Of a stretch of 5,701 nt of DNA, positions 1 through 5,489 are shown one piece after another. The notes beneath the pieces were generated by a model. The model saw only the letters and a list, made by a program, of their open reading frames with translations. It had not been told where the DNA came from and made no database searches. Source of the DNA: CAYZFD01 sp964477735 (GTDB lineage Bacteria; Bacteroidota; Bacteroidia; Flavobacteriales; Flavobacteriaceae); contig CAYZFD010000074.1 in NCBI GenBank assembly GCA_964477735.1, positions 1 to 5,701 of the forward strand, in the 5' to 3' direction. The translations under genes were made by a program, and so were the position numbers. Within the stretch, counting starts at the first letter, position 1; each line of letters opens with the position of its first letter.

Positions 1-51
1 CGACCTCCTGCTCCCAAAGCAGGCGCGATGACCGGGCTACGCTACACCCCG
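1..51 (-). tRNA. tRNA-Pro(UGG), 5' part, cut by window edge
   Basis: Read on the minus strand from base 51, the sequence begins CGGGGTG (5' acceptor strand), followed by TA, a D arm containing AGCCCGGT, and then the anticodon arm CCTGC-TTTGGGA-GCAGG. The seven-base loop places TGG at positions 34-36, with G37 next to it as expected for proline tRNAs. The unpaired-looking C at the first position is typical of bacterial tRNA-Pro. About 51 nt are visible. The variable loop end, T arm, 3' acceptor strand and any encoded CCA lie left of the window. The UGG isoacceptor reads CCA and, by wobble, usually the other proline codons. A strong promoter lies about 95-125 bases upstream on the same strand. 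Confidence 0.95.
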
Positions 52-96
52 AAAACGGTCTTTAAAAAACAAAGAACTTCATTAGGCTATCCAAAA

Positions 97-130
97 GGCC
101 TCAACCATTAAAAATCCTAAGGTGGAGGTC
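97..130 (-). repeat. Imperfect inverted repeat in the tRNA-Pro leader
   Basis: GGCCTC-A-ACC (97-106) faces GGT-G-GAGGTCC (121-130) across a 14-base A/T-rich loop. The pairing is nine base pairs (one G-T) interrupted by one A/G mismatch. It lies between the predicted tRNA promoter and the mature tRNA, so the minus-strand leader RNA could fold into this hairpin. A processing signal or an attenuator are possible readings. No long T run follows it, so a strong intrinsic terminator is unlikely. Confidence 0.35.
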
Positions 131-145
131 CTTAAAAACGGCCTG

Positions 146-176
146 CAAATATAGAATATATTCATTTTAACAACAA
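146..176 (-). promoter_or_regulatory. Bacteroidota-type promoter for the tRNA-Pro transcript
   Basis: On the minus strand, TTG (176-174) is followed after exactly 20 bases by TATATTTG (153-146), a full match to the Bacteroidota housekeeping consensus TTG-N19-21-TAnnTTTG. Transcription would start near base 140 and run left into the tRNA, giving a leader of roughly 88 nt that RNase P would remove. No better match lies closer to the tRNA. The assignment rests on the consensus alone. Confidence 0.7.
154..163. repeat. Perfect 10-bp palindrome between divergent promoters
   Basis: GAATATATTC reads the same on both strands. It lies inside the -33/-7 spacer of the minus-strand tRNA promoter and roughly at the -33 zone of the distal trxB promoter candidate. 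That position would suit an operator, but it is short and A/T rich, so chance is a real alternative. Confidence 0.2.
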
Positions 177-180
177 AACT

Positions 181-188
181 TATCTTTG
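181..188 (+). promoter_or_regulatory. Candidate distal -7 element of trxB
   Basis: TATCTTTG matches TAnnTTTG exactly. The -33 region is poor: there is no TTG 19-21 bases upstream, only TTC at 161-163 with a 17-base spacer. If used, it gives a leader of about 85 nt before the trxB start at 279. Confidence 0.4.
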
Positions 189-252
189 TATTTATTCACA
201 GTTTCTTTATTACTTTTAATAAATTTATGTTTTAGCCTGCCTTTAAATCTGC

Positions 253-260
253 TAATTTTG
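253..260 (+). promoter_or_regulatory. Candidate proximal -7 element of trxB
   Basis: TAATTTTG is an exact TAnnTTTG match, with TTT (231-233) 19 bases upstream as a weak -33 element. Transcription would begin near base 267, leaving a leader of about 12 nt. The predicted padR promoter has the same short-leader geometry. Together with the element at 181-188, trxB may have two tandem promoters. Confidence 0.45.
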
Positions 261-278
261 CACCCTAAATCATTTCAA

Positions 279-1226
279 ATGAGTTCCACTCCCGAAAAAA
301 TTAAAACCTTAATCATAGGTTCAGGGCCTGCAGGCTATACTGCGGCCATATATGCTTCTCGCGCTGATCTCAAACCCATTCTTTATACAGGGATGGAGCC
401 AGGGGGTCAGCTCACCACCACCACAGAAGTGGATAACTTTCCAGGGTATCCCGAAGGGGTAGATGGCCCCACCATGATGGTGCAGCTTCAAAAACAAGCA
501 GAGCGTTTTGGAACAGAAGTGCGCATCGGAATGGTTACAGCTGTTCAGTTAAGTGATAAAGTTGGGGGGATTCATCATGTCACAGTGGACAACCAACACC
601 AAATTGAAGCTCAAACGGTGATCATATCCACAGGAGCTACCGCTAAATATTTAGGTTTGCCTAGCGAACAACGACTGCGAGGTGGAGGCGTTTCGGCTTG
701 TGCCGTATGTGATGGTTTTTTTTATAAAGGTCAAGAAGTTGCTATTGTTGGTGCTGGAGATACTGCCGCTGAAGAAGCGACCTACCTGGCCAACATTTGC
801 ACCAAAGTCACTATGCTGGTACGTAGGGGAGAGATGCGGGCTTCTAAAGCAATGCAACACCGTGTGAACAATACCCCCAACATCGATGTGCGCTATTTTA
901 CCGAAGTCGATGAAGTGCTGGGTGACATGGTGGTTGAGGGCCTTCGAATGGTCAACAATCAAACAGGCGAAAAAGAAGAAATTCAGATTTCGGGACTTTT
1001 TATCGCTATTGGTCATAAACCTAACACAGATATTTTTAAAGGTCAATTGGATATGGATGAGGCAGGGTACTTGATCACAAAAGGAAAATCTACCAAAACA
1101 AACAAGCCTGGTGTTTTTGCTTCTGGTGATGTCCAAGACAAAGAATATCGCCAAGCTGTAACCGCTGCCGGAACAGGCTGTATGGCAGCCTTAGATGCTG
1201 AGCGCTATTTGGCCACAATATCCTAA
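279..1226 (+). CDS. trxB: Thioredoxin reductase (NADPH), TrxB
   Basis: This is a 315-residue cytoplasmic flavoenzyme that passes electrons from NADPH through FAD and a redox disulfide to thioredoxin. The domains appear in the standard order. An N-terminal FAD-binding dinucleotide fold has GSGPAG at residues 14-19. The inserted NADPH domain holds the active site CAVC at 141-144 followed by DG, then GAGDTAAEEA at 158-167 and the VRR...R phosphate-binding cluster at 181-187. The chain returns to the FAD domain with GHKPNT (245-250) and SGDV (282-285). Length is normal for bacterial low-molecular-weight TrxB. The ATG at 279 is chosen because homologues begin a few residues before the FAD fold. 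An open frame back to a TTG at 186 would add a hydrophobic stretch unlike any TrxB and would begin inside a -7 element. There is no clear Shine-Dalgarno. The gene converges with the PspC gene, one base apart. Its nearness to oxyR suggests a peroxide-response link, but no exact OxyR site precedes it. Confidence 0.97.
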   Translation: MSSTPEKIKTLIIGSGPAGYTAAIYASRADLKPILYTGMEPGGQLTTTTEVDNFPGYPEGVDGPTMMVQLQKQAERFGTEVRIGMVTAVQLSDKVGGIHHVTVDNQHQIEAQTVIISTGATAKYLGLPSEQRLRGGGVSACAVCDGFFYKGQEVAIVGAGDTAAEEATYLANICTKVTMLVRRGEMRASKAMQHRVNNTPNIDVRYFTEVDEVLGDMVVEGLRMVNNQTGEKEEIQISGLFIAIGHKPNTDIFKGQLDMDEAGYLITKGKSTKTNKPGVFASGDVQDKEYRQAVTAAGTGCMAALDAERYLATIS

Positions 1227-1227
1227 A

Positions 1228-2862
1228 CTATCGACTTCGAAGTTCTATTCCTTCTTTGTCTATTTTTAATTTAAAGTGGTTGTCTTTTTCTAACTGAACA
1301 GAGAGTTTTTTTTCATCTGGACAGTCTAAACAGTTTAGAACCCCATCTGCACTCATCTGCCAAATGTATTTCCACATCAGGTCGCGGTCTATTTTCGGAT
1401 TGCGTTTCAAATACCAACCCAACACTCGTTGTAGATTGTCATCAAACCTAATGGGCTTTTCAATGGGTAAATAAAGGACTAATTTAACCTCAAGGTCGTG
1501 AAGGGGGTTAAACGAATCGGCCAAAAAATGATTGGGCAATGTAAGGGAATTGTTGATGAATTCGATCGGATAAACCAAAGTTGCAGCATTTTCTTTGGCA
1601 TGCTTAAAACTACTCCCTCTGGCACTTTTTTCCACTTTTAGAATTGGAATGCTGTCTGAAGTAGATTTTAACTTTAGCTTAATGTCTTCGCTATACAACC
1701 ATTTTTTTCCATGCTCATCTTCTACCCATTCAAAAGGGTGTTCGTCACTATAGCGGTAGGTAAAATTGTTGTCTTCCAATAGGTTGATTCGCAAAGTGTC
1801 TGTAGGGAACACTTTCCACTCATGACGTTTCACCACTGCACCTTCGTAGGCATATTGCTTGGCTTCAGCTAAACCAAATCCTATGATCCCCACTATGGAC
1901 AATAGCCATAGACCAACCAAGCTATATTTAAGTGTGCGGTTTCTAAAGGTGGCATGGCCGCTAAGCACACGAATGCCTAGCATCACTAAAAACAGCAAGG
2001 GAATGCCTGCTGCCAAAAAAGCTAACAGAGACATGATCCAAAAAGGTACGTGGGTATAGTTAGAAAATTCAAAAAAAGGAAAGTCAAGAACGTCAAATAT
2101 GCTGGCCGAAAAAAGCCCTAAAAATAGGCCAACCAAACCAATTCCACCTACAATTATAAACAATAGGCCAATAAACTTTCCTATTGCTTTAACCAAGATA
2201 AGAAGTAAATTTGAAATGCCATGAATAAGTTGTTTGATAAAAGAAGCAATCCCATTTCCGGCTTTTTCATAATCGACCGAACGCACACGTTCAGACACAT
2301 CATCCAATTCTTCTTTTATCCTTTTTTCGATGTTGGAGATGTTAACAGGCTTTCCCCGCATAGAAAGTTTTTCAGCAGTTGTTTTGGCCACAGGAATCAC
2401 GGCCCACAACACAATATAAAATATGAAAAAACCACCCCAGCTAAAGACCGCTAATGCAAGCCATAATAGACGTACGAGTTTAGTGTCTAAACCCAAATAA
2501 TGTGCCACGCCAGCGGCTACACCGCTAATAAATTGGTCGTCGGGATCTCTAAAAAACTTACGTGCCTTGTTAGGTTCTGATTTTTGATTTTCTTCACCCT
2601 CAATCACAAAATCTTCGGGTTGTCCCATGATGGCAATCACTTCTTCAACTTCCTGAAGACCAATAACTTGACGTTCGTGTGTTGTCTTTTCTACAAACAA
2701 TTCCGAAATACGAGACTCTATATCACTCATGATTTCTTCTTTTCCGATGTCGCCGGAAAGAGAGTCTTCAATGATTTTTAAATATTTTTTTAATGTTTGA
2801 TAGGCGGCTTCATCGATATGAAAAAAAGTGCCAGCCAAATTGATGTTTAGGGTCGTATTCAT
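1228..2862 (-). CDS. PspC-domain multi-pass membrane protein, HAAS-like N-terminus
   Basis: This 544-residue protein is probably part of an envelope-stress module. Residues 1-85 are a soluble helical segment ending in EEVIAIMGQPEDF, resembling the PadR-associated HAAS domain family (inference from pattern). A charged linker follows. The PspC domain covers about 102-160, with FISGVAAGVAHYLGLD, a VRLLW segment and a long hydrophobic run ending in AVIP. A charged helical stretch (about 177-200) leads to three further hydrophobic segments near 215-253, 272-299 and 312-332. The last 210 residues are soluble, strand-rich in appearance and carry a CLDC pair at 511-514. That region recalls the 'toast-rack' (DUF2807/LiaF-like) domains often found with PspC, but I cannot confirm the fold. 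The start ATG overlaps the padR stop (ATGA), indicating translational coupling and shared control by PadR. In E. coli, PspC helps activate the phage-shock response; this larger Bacteroidota form is poorly characterised. No PspA or PspF gene is in the window. Confidence 0.88.
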   Translation of the reverse strand: MNTTLNINLAGTFFHIDEAAYQTLKKYLKIIEDSLSGDIGKEEIMSDIESRISELFVEKTTHERQVIGLQEVEEVIAIMGQPEDFVIEGEENQKSEPNKARKFFRDPDDQFISGVAAGVAHYLGLDTKLVRLLWLALAVFSWGGFFIFYIVLWAVIPVAKTTAEKLSMRGKPVNISNIEKRIKEELDDVSERVRSVDYEKAGNGIASFIKQLIHGISNLLLILVKAIGKFIGLLFIIVGGIGLVGLFLGLFSASIFDVLDFPFFEFSNYTHVPFWIMSLLAFLAAGIPLLFLVMLGIRVLSGHATFRNRTLKYSLVGLWLLSIVGIIGFGLAEAKQYAYEGAVVKRHEWKVFPTDTLRINLLEDNNFTYRYSDEHPFEWVEDEHGKKWLYSEDIKLKLKSTSDSIPILKVEKSARGSSFKHAKENAATLVYPIEFINNSLTLPNHFLADSFNPLHDLEVKLVLYLPIEKPIRFDDNLQRVLGWYLKRNPKIDRDLMWKYIWQMSADGVLNCLDCPDEKKLSVQLEKDNHFKLKIDKEGIELRSR

Positions 2863-3197
2863 TTTTTATTGGTTTTTGATGTGATAGATGAAACAGCTTT
2901 CGACAGCGCGTCCCAAGATGCGTCGAGTTCAGCAAGTATATTGCTGCCTTTTTCGGTAAGTGTGTAATATTTTCTTGGAGGACCCGATGCTGATTCTTCC
3001 CAGTTGTAGGACAATAATGCTGCATTTTTGAGGCGAGTCAATAGGGGATAAATGGTCCCTTCTACCACCAACATTTTAGCCTCCTTTAGTCTCGAAAGAA
3101 TTTCTGAAGTGTATTGCTTTTCCTCCTTTAGAATAGACAGAATACAATACTCCAAAACGCCTTTCCGCATTTGAGCTTTGGTGTTTTCTAGGTTCAT
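2859..3197 (-). CDS. PadR-family transcriptional regulator (short type)
   Basis: This 112-residue DNA-binding protein is of the short PadR subfamily: a winged helix plus one C-terminal dimerisation helix. Residues 11-40 (RKGVLEYCILSIL..., YTSEILSRL) form the first helices. VEGTIYPLLTRLKNAALL at 45-62 is the recognition-helix region, with the typical GTIYPLL signature. The wing carries SGPPRKYYTLTEKG at 71-84, and the remaining residues would form the dimerisation helix. The ATG at 3197 is chosen because the family begins just before the KAQMRKG segment. An in-frame ATG at 3245 would add 16 atypical residues and would place the start upstream of a near-perfect promoter. The TGA stop overlaps the ATG of the PspC gene, so the two are almost certainly co-transcribed. 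PadR proteins generally repress their own operon and the effector gene beside them. The ligand or signal is unknown. The gene is divergent from the DUF4442 gene, with 94 bases between. Confidence 0.93.
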   Translation of the reverse strand: MNLENTKAQMRKGVLEYCILSILKEEKQYTSEILSRLKEAKMLVVEGTIYPLLTRLKNAALLSYNWEESASGPPRKYYTLTEKGSNILAELDASWDALSKAVSSITSKTNKK

Positions 3198-3215
3198 GTT
3201 ATAATAAATTTTTTT

Positions 3216-3245
3216 CAAAACTAAGCAAAAAAAGGTAATATGCAA
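3216..3245 (-). promoter_or_regulatory. Promoter of the padR-pspC operon
   Basis: On the minus strand TTG (3245-3243) is separated by 19 bases from TAGTTTTG (3223-3216), a full consensus match. Transcription would start near 3209, about 12 nt before the padR ATG. The upstream flank (3251-3271) has short palindromes such as AGTACT and ATTTTAAAAT. They could be PadR operators, but the base composition makes them weak evidence, and no clear ATGT-N8-ACAT PadR site is present. Confidence 0.72.
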
Positions 3246-3278
3246 TACATAGTACTAAAAATTTTAAAATATTTCAGT

Positions 3279-3286
3279 TATATTTA
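3279..3286 (+). promoter_or_regulatory. Weak candidate -7 element for the DUF4442 gene
   Basis: TATATTTA differs from TAnnTTTG at one base and ends 5 bases before the ATG at 3292, so a transcript from it would be leaderless or nearly so. There is no TTG at the right distance upstream. It is the best plus-strand candidate in the 94-base divergent gap. Confidence 0.2.
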
Positions 3287-3291
3287 CAAAA

Positions 3292-3741
3292 ATGACTGCA
3301 AAACAATTCAATTGGTTTACTTTAATGAGACTTCCGTCGGCCTGGTTGTGTGGAGTTCGTGTGAAGGAAATTGACGACCATAAATGTACAACATCAGCGA
3401 AATTAAGTTGGATAAACCAAAACCCTTTTCGATCCATGTTTTGGGCAGTTCAGGGAATGGCAGCAGAGCTGGCAACGGGTGCCTTGTTGGCAAAATATAT
3501 CGAGCTGTCTGGAAAAAAAGTGTCGATGTTGGTAGTGAAAAACGAAGCTACATTTACCAAAAAAGCAGTGGGACGTTTGCATTTTCGCTGTAAGGATGGA
3601 AAATCTGTGCTGCGGGCAGTTCAAAATGCTATCAACACCAATGGCACTCAAACACTTTGGCTCGAAGCCGAGGGTGTTAATGAACAAGGTGAACAGGTTT
3701 CTGTTTTTCGTTTTCAATGGAGTTTGAAAGTGAAGAATTAA
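3292..3741 (+). CDS. DUF4442 domain protein, hotdog-fold thioesterase-like
   Basis: This is a 149-residue soluble protein with no signal peptide or membrane segment, so it is probably cytoplasmic. It spans the whole DUF4442 family. LPSAWLCGVRV lies at 14-24 and SWINQNPFRSMFWAVQ at 39-54, followed by MAAELATG at 56-63, which corresponds to the central helix of a hotdog fold. Strands around 77-100 and 122-149 complete the sheet. The family is related by fold to acyl-CoA thioesterases such as PaaI/YiiD-type proteins, and E59 in the central helix is where hotdog enzymes often place an acidic catalytic residue. The substrate is unknown, and activity on an acyl thioester is only inferred. The start ATG is the first available and fits the family start. 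It is divergent from padR and convergent with oxyR. Nothing in the context ties it to either function. Confidence 0.82.
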   Translation: MTAKQFNWFTLMRLPSAWLCGVRVKEIDDHKCTTSAKLSWINQNPFRSMFWAVQGMAAELATGALLAKYIELSGKKVSMLVVKNEATFTKKAVGRLHFRCKDGKSVLRAVQNAINTNGTQTLWLEAEGVNEQGEQVSVFRFQWSLKVKN

Positions 3742-3794
3742 ACGCCAAATTCATTGGTGACCTCATTTACCCTAAAACAATAGATTTCTAAATA

Positions 3795-3815
3795 AGCCAT
3801 GTTTTTTATGTGGCT
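3795..3815. terminator. Weak hairpin between convergent DUF4442 and oxyR genes
   Basis: AGCCA (3795-3799) pairs with TGGCT (3811-3815) around an 11-base T-rich loop that contains the oxyR stop codon (3806-3808). A GTTTTG tract follows on the plus strand and an A/T-rich tract on the minus strand. The stem is only 5 bp, so this is a tentative bidirectional terminator for two genes that must both end in the 64-base gap. Confidence 0.25.
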
Positions 3816-4747
3816 GTTTTGGGACTTATGATTTGCACATCTTGAAACACTATGGCACCACGAACCACTCCAAGAATCACTGATCGAATGGCTTCAATAA
3901 TATGGAGTTTAAGTTCGCTTTTAGGATAGACCACACTAATTTCTCGCGCAGGTTCAGGTTTGTCGAAAAATCGAATATTTCCTTGCTTTTGGGCATCTAA
4001 ATCTCGACTGTGTAAATAGGGGATTAGGGTCATTCCCAAACCTTCATCCACCAACTTAATCATGGTTTCAAAACTGCCGCTTTCTAGTTCAAATGCTTTG
4101 GTTTTAGACCTCTTTTTCACAGCACATAAGTTTAGCACGCCTTCTCTGAAACAATGTCCATCTCGGAGCAACAACAAATCTTCAATGTTTAGGTCGTCAA
4201 GAGCTAGGGTTTTCTTTTGGAACAATGGATGGTTTGGTGTTAGGTAAACCGTAAATGGCTCATAATACAAAGGTCTTTCCACCAAATTGGGATCGTCGAG
4301 AGGAGTGGCTACGATGCCCATATCGATGTGACCATCTTTAAGGTTTTCGATAATTTGCTGTGTGTTTTGTTCTTCAATTTCTAGTTTAAGTAGTGGATAT
4401 TTCTTTGTTAATGTACTCAAAAACATAGGCAATAGGGTGGGCATCACAGTGGGGAGGATGGCCATTTTAAAAACACCTCCAATGACGCCTTTTTCTTGCT
4501 CCACCACATCCTGCATTCGATTCGACTCATCGACTATATTTTTAGCTTGAGCCACTATTTTTCTACCGATAGCTGTGAGTTGTATGGGTTTTTTGCTTCG
4601 ATCAAAGATCTGAATATCCAATTCTTCCTCTAAACGCTGAATTTGCATACTGAGCGTGGGTTGGGTTACAAAGCTTTTTTCAGCTGCCAATGTAAAGTTG
4701 CTGTATTCGGCAACGGCAAGTACATATTTCAACTGGGTTATGGTCAA
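3806..4747 (-). CDS. oxyR: OxyR, LysR-type hydrogen peroxide-sensing regulator
   Basis: This 313-residue LysR-type regulator is identified as OxyR by its redox cysteines. RDGHCFREGVLNLC places Cys199 and Cys208 nine residues apart, the same numbers and spacing as in E. coli OxyR, where they form the peroxide-induced disulfide. The N-terminal winged helix (1-60) has the LysR signature, with FTLAAEKSFVTQPTLSMQI at 18-36. A linker helix follows to about 87, then two effector subdomains (about 90-162 and 163-295). VDEGLGMTLIPYL in the second half is a typical LysR co-inducer domain segment. The start is a TTG at 4747. An in-frame TAG lies six codons upstream and the next ATG is at residue 34, so no ATG start can give a complete helix-turn-helix. 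The cyclophilin gene ends 46 bases upstream on the same strand, so read-through is possible. An ATAG-N7-CTAT dyad just before the start suggests autoregulation. Confidence 0.95.
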   Translation of the reverse strand: MTITQLKYVLAVAEYSNFTLAAEKSFVTQPTLSMQIQRLEEELDIQIFDRSKKPIQLTAIGRKIVAQAKNIVDESNRMQDVVEQEKGVIGGVFKMAILPTVMPTLLPMFLSTLTKKYPLLKLEIEEQNTQQIIENLKDGHIDMGIVATPLDDPNLVERPLYYEPFTVYLTPNHPLFQKKTLALDDLNIEDLLLLRDGHCFREGVLNLCAVKKRSKTKAFELESGSFETMIKLVDEGLGMTLIPYLHSRDLDAQKQGNIRFFDKPEPAREISVVYPKSELKLHIIEAIRSVILGVVRGAIVFQDVQIISPKTAT

Positions 4748-4751
4748 AAGA

Positions 4752-4766
4752 ATAGAATTTGACTAT
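4752..4766. promoter_or_regulatory. Candidate OxyR operator (ATAG-N7-CTAT)
   Basis: The bases ATAG (4752-4755), seven spacer bases and CTAT (4763-4766) match exactly the half-unit of the E. coli OxyR site (ATAG-N7-CTAT repeated with an N7 gap). The next expected tetrads on the upstream side (4774-4777 TGAA, 4785-4788 TAGA) do not match, so only one dyad is present. It lies 4 bases from the oxyR TTG and would overlap the predicted transcription start, which suits autorepression. Confidence 0.5.
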
Positions 4767-4773
4767 AAAAATA
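4766..4773 (-). promoter_or_regulatory. Weak candidate -7 element of oxyR
   Basis: On the minus strand TATTTTTA (4773-4766) is one base off TAnnTTTG. It would start transcription roughly 12 nt before the TTG start, the same spacing as for padR. No TTG is found at the -33 position. A poor promoter would be compatible with read-through from the cyclophilin gene or with an activator-dependent promoter. Confidence 0.25.
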
Positions 4774-4793
4774 TGAAATATTATTAGAATTAA

Positions 4794-5489
4794 TTATTTT
4801 AATACTTCAGCCTTGATGTAAACATTTTCGATGGGCCATTCTCTTTTGTCTGTGGGCAGGTTGGCAATTTTATCGACCACTTCCATGCCACGAATAACCT
4901 TACCGAAGGCGGTGTAATTTCCATTGAGGTGGTGGGCACCTCCTTTTTTTTGCACGATGAAAAATTCATAGGGCGATGCTAGTTTGTGGGGGTTTTCGAT
5001 TTCGCTGCTCGGCATAGACACTATGCCACGATCGTGGCGAAAACCACTATCGGTATCGGGAGGGAGTAGATATTTTCCAATTTTCCTTCGTTTTTGACCC
5101 GTTTCGGGATTGTCGGAATTGCCTCCCTGGATGATAAAATCTTTCACCACCCTATGAAAATAAGTTCCATCGAAATATTTTTTTCTAGTTAAGTATATGA
5201 AATTGGCTCTGTGATAGGGTGTTTGGCTAAACAATAATATATCAAAGCTGCCCAATCGGGTGTGGATGCGCACCTTGTTTTCGAGGTTTTTTTGGGCATA
5301 TTCATAGAAGAATGGAATAGCGTTTTCGTCGTTGAGCACAAAAGGCTTGTTTTTTTTAGGGCTAGCTTTGGGCACAACGGTTTTCACAAGCGCCTGTTTT
5401 TTAGTATTTTCGGGGGCAGGCTCGGGATTGCGTTGGCAAGACAATACCCCTAAGCAGCAAATCAATAAACAGAATCTAAAACAATGCAT
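4794..5489 (-). CDS. Lipoprotein cyclophilin-type peptidyl-prolyl cis-trans isomerase
   Basis: This 231-residue exported lipoprotein would catalyse proline isomerisation to help proteins fold in the periplasm. Residues 1-17 are a short hydrophobic signal, and VLSC places the lipid-modified cysteine at position 18. A low-complexity, lysine- and proline-rich linker (19-50) follows, then the cyclophilin domain (about 70-231). The catalytic core FHRVVKDFIIQGG (111-123) aligns R113, F118 and Q121 with R55, F60 and Q63 of human cyclophilin A. EFFIVQ (175-180) and the LNGNYTAFGKV segment (188-198) match the rest of the pocket. The cyclosporin-contact tryptophan (W121 in CypA) is replaced by His187, as in many bacterial forms. 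The insertion around 125-170 is longer than in small cytoplasmic cyclophilins. oxyR follows 46 bases downstream on the same strand. The start ATG shares a palindrome with the divergent NUDIX gene. Confidence 0.92.
   Translation of the reverse strand: MHCFRFCLLICCLGVLSCQRNPEPAPENTKKQALVKTVVPKASPKKNKPFVLNDENAIPFFYEYAQKNLENKVRIHTRLGSFDILLFSQTPYHRANFIYLTRKKYFDGTYFHRVVKDFIIQGGNSDNPETGQKRRKIGKYLLPPDTDSGFRHDRGIVSMPSSEIENPHKLASPYEFFIVQKKGGAHHLNGNYTAFGKVIRGMEVVDKIANLPTDKREWPIENVYIKAEVLK
5484..5489. other. Palindromic ATGCAT carrying both start codons
   Basis: ATGCAT reads ATG on the plus strand (5484-5486, NUDIX gene) and ATG on the minus strand (5489-5487, cyclophilin gene). Both proteins therefore begin Met-His and the two genes overlap head to head by six bases. 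If the NUDIX gene instead starts at 5502 or 5508, the overlap disappears but the gap would still be under 20 bases. Confidence 0.6.

Noticed and set aside
151..165. Possible OxyR site upstream of trxB (ATAG-N7-TCAT)
   Set aside because: Only one of the two tetrads matches; two mismatches in the second make it too weak to call as an operator.
186..278. TTG-initiated extension of trxB that would add a hydrophobic 31-residue N-terminus resembling a signal peptide
   Set aside because: It starts inside a -7 element, has no counterpart in the cytoplasmic TrxB family, and the ATG at 279 gives a normal-length enzyme.
651..1154. 167-codon open frame antisense to trxB
   Set aside because: It is a shadow of the well-supported trxB gene, with no recognisable domain and a composition expected of antisense translation.
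2810..3025. 71-codon minus-strand frame across the padR/pspC junction
   Set aside because: It overlaps both real genes in another frame and has no domain or start signal of its own.
3198..3245. Upstream ATG extending PadR by 16 residues
   Set aside because: The extension overlaps the -7/-33 promoter elements and is unlike PadR proteins; the ATG at 3197 fits the family start.
3403..3717. 104-codon open frame antisense to the DUF4442 gene
   Set aside because: The plus-strand frame encodes a complete conserved family; the antisense frame has no recognisable motif and contains scattered Cys, His and Phe typical of shadow frames.
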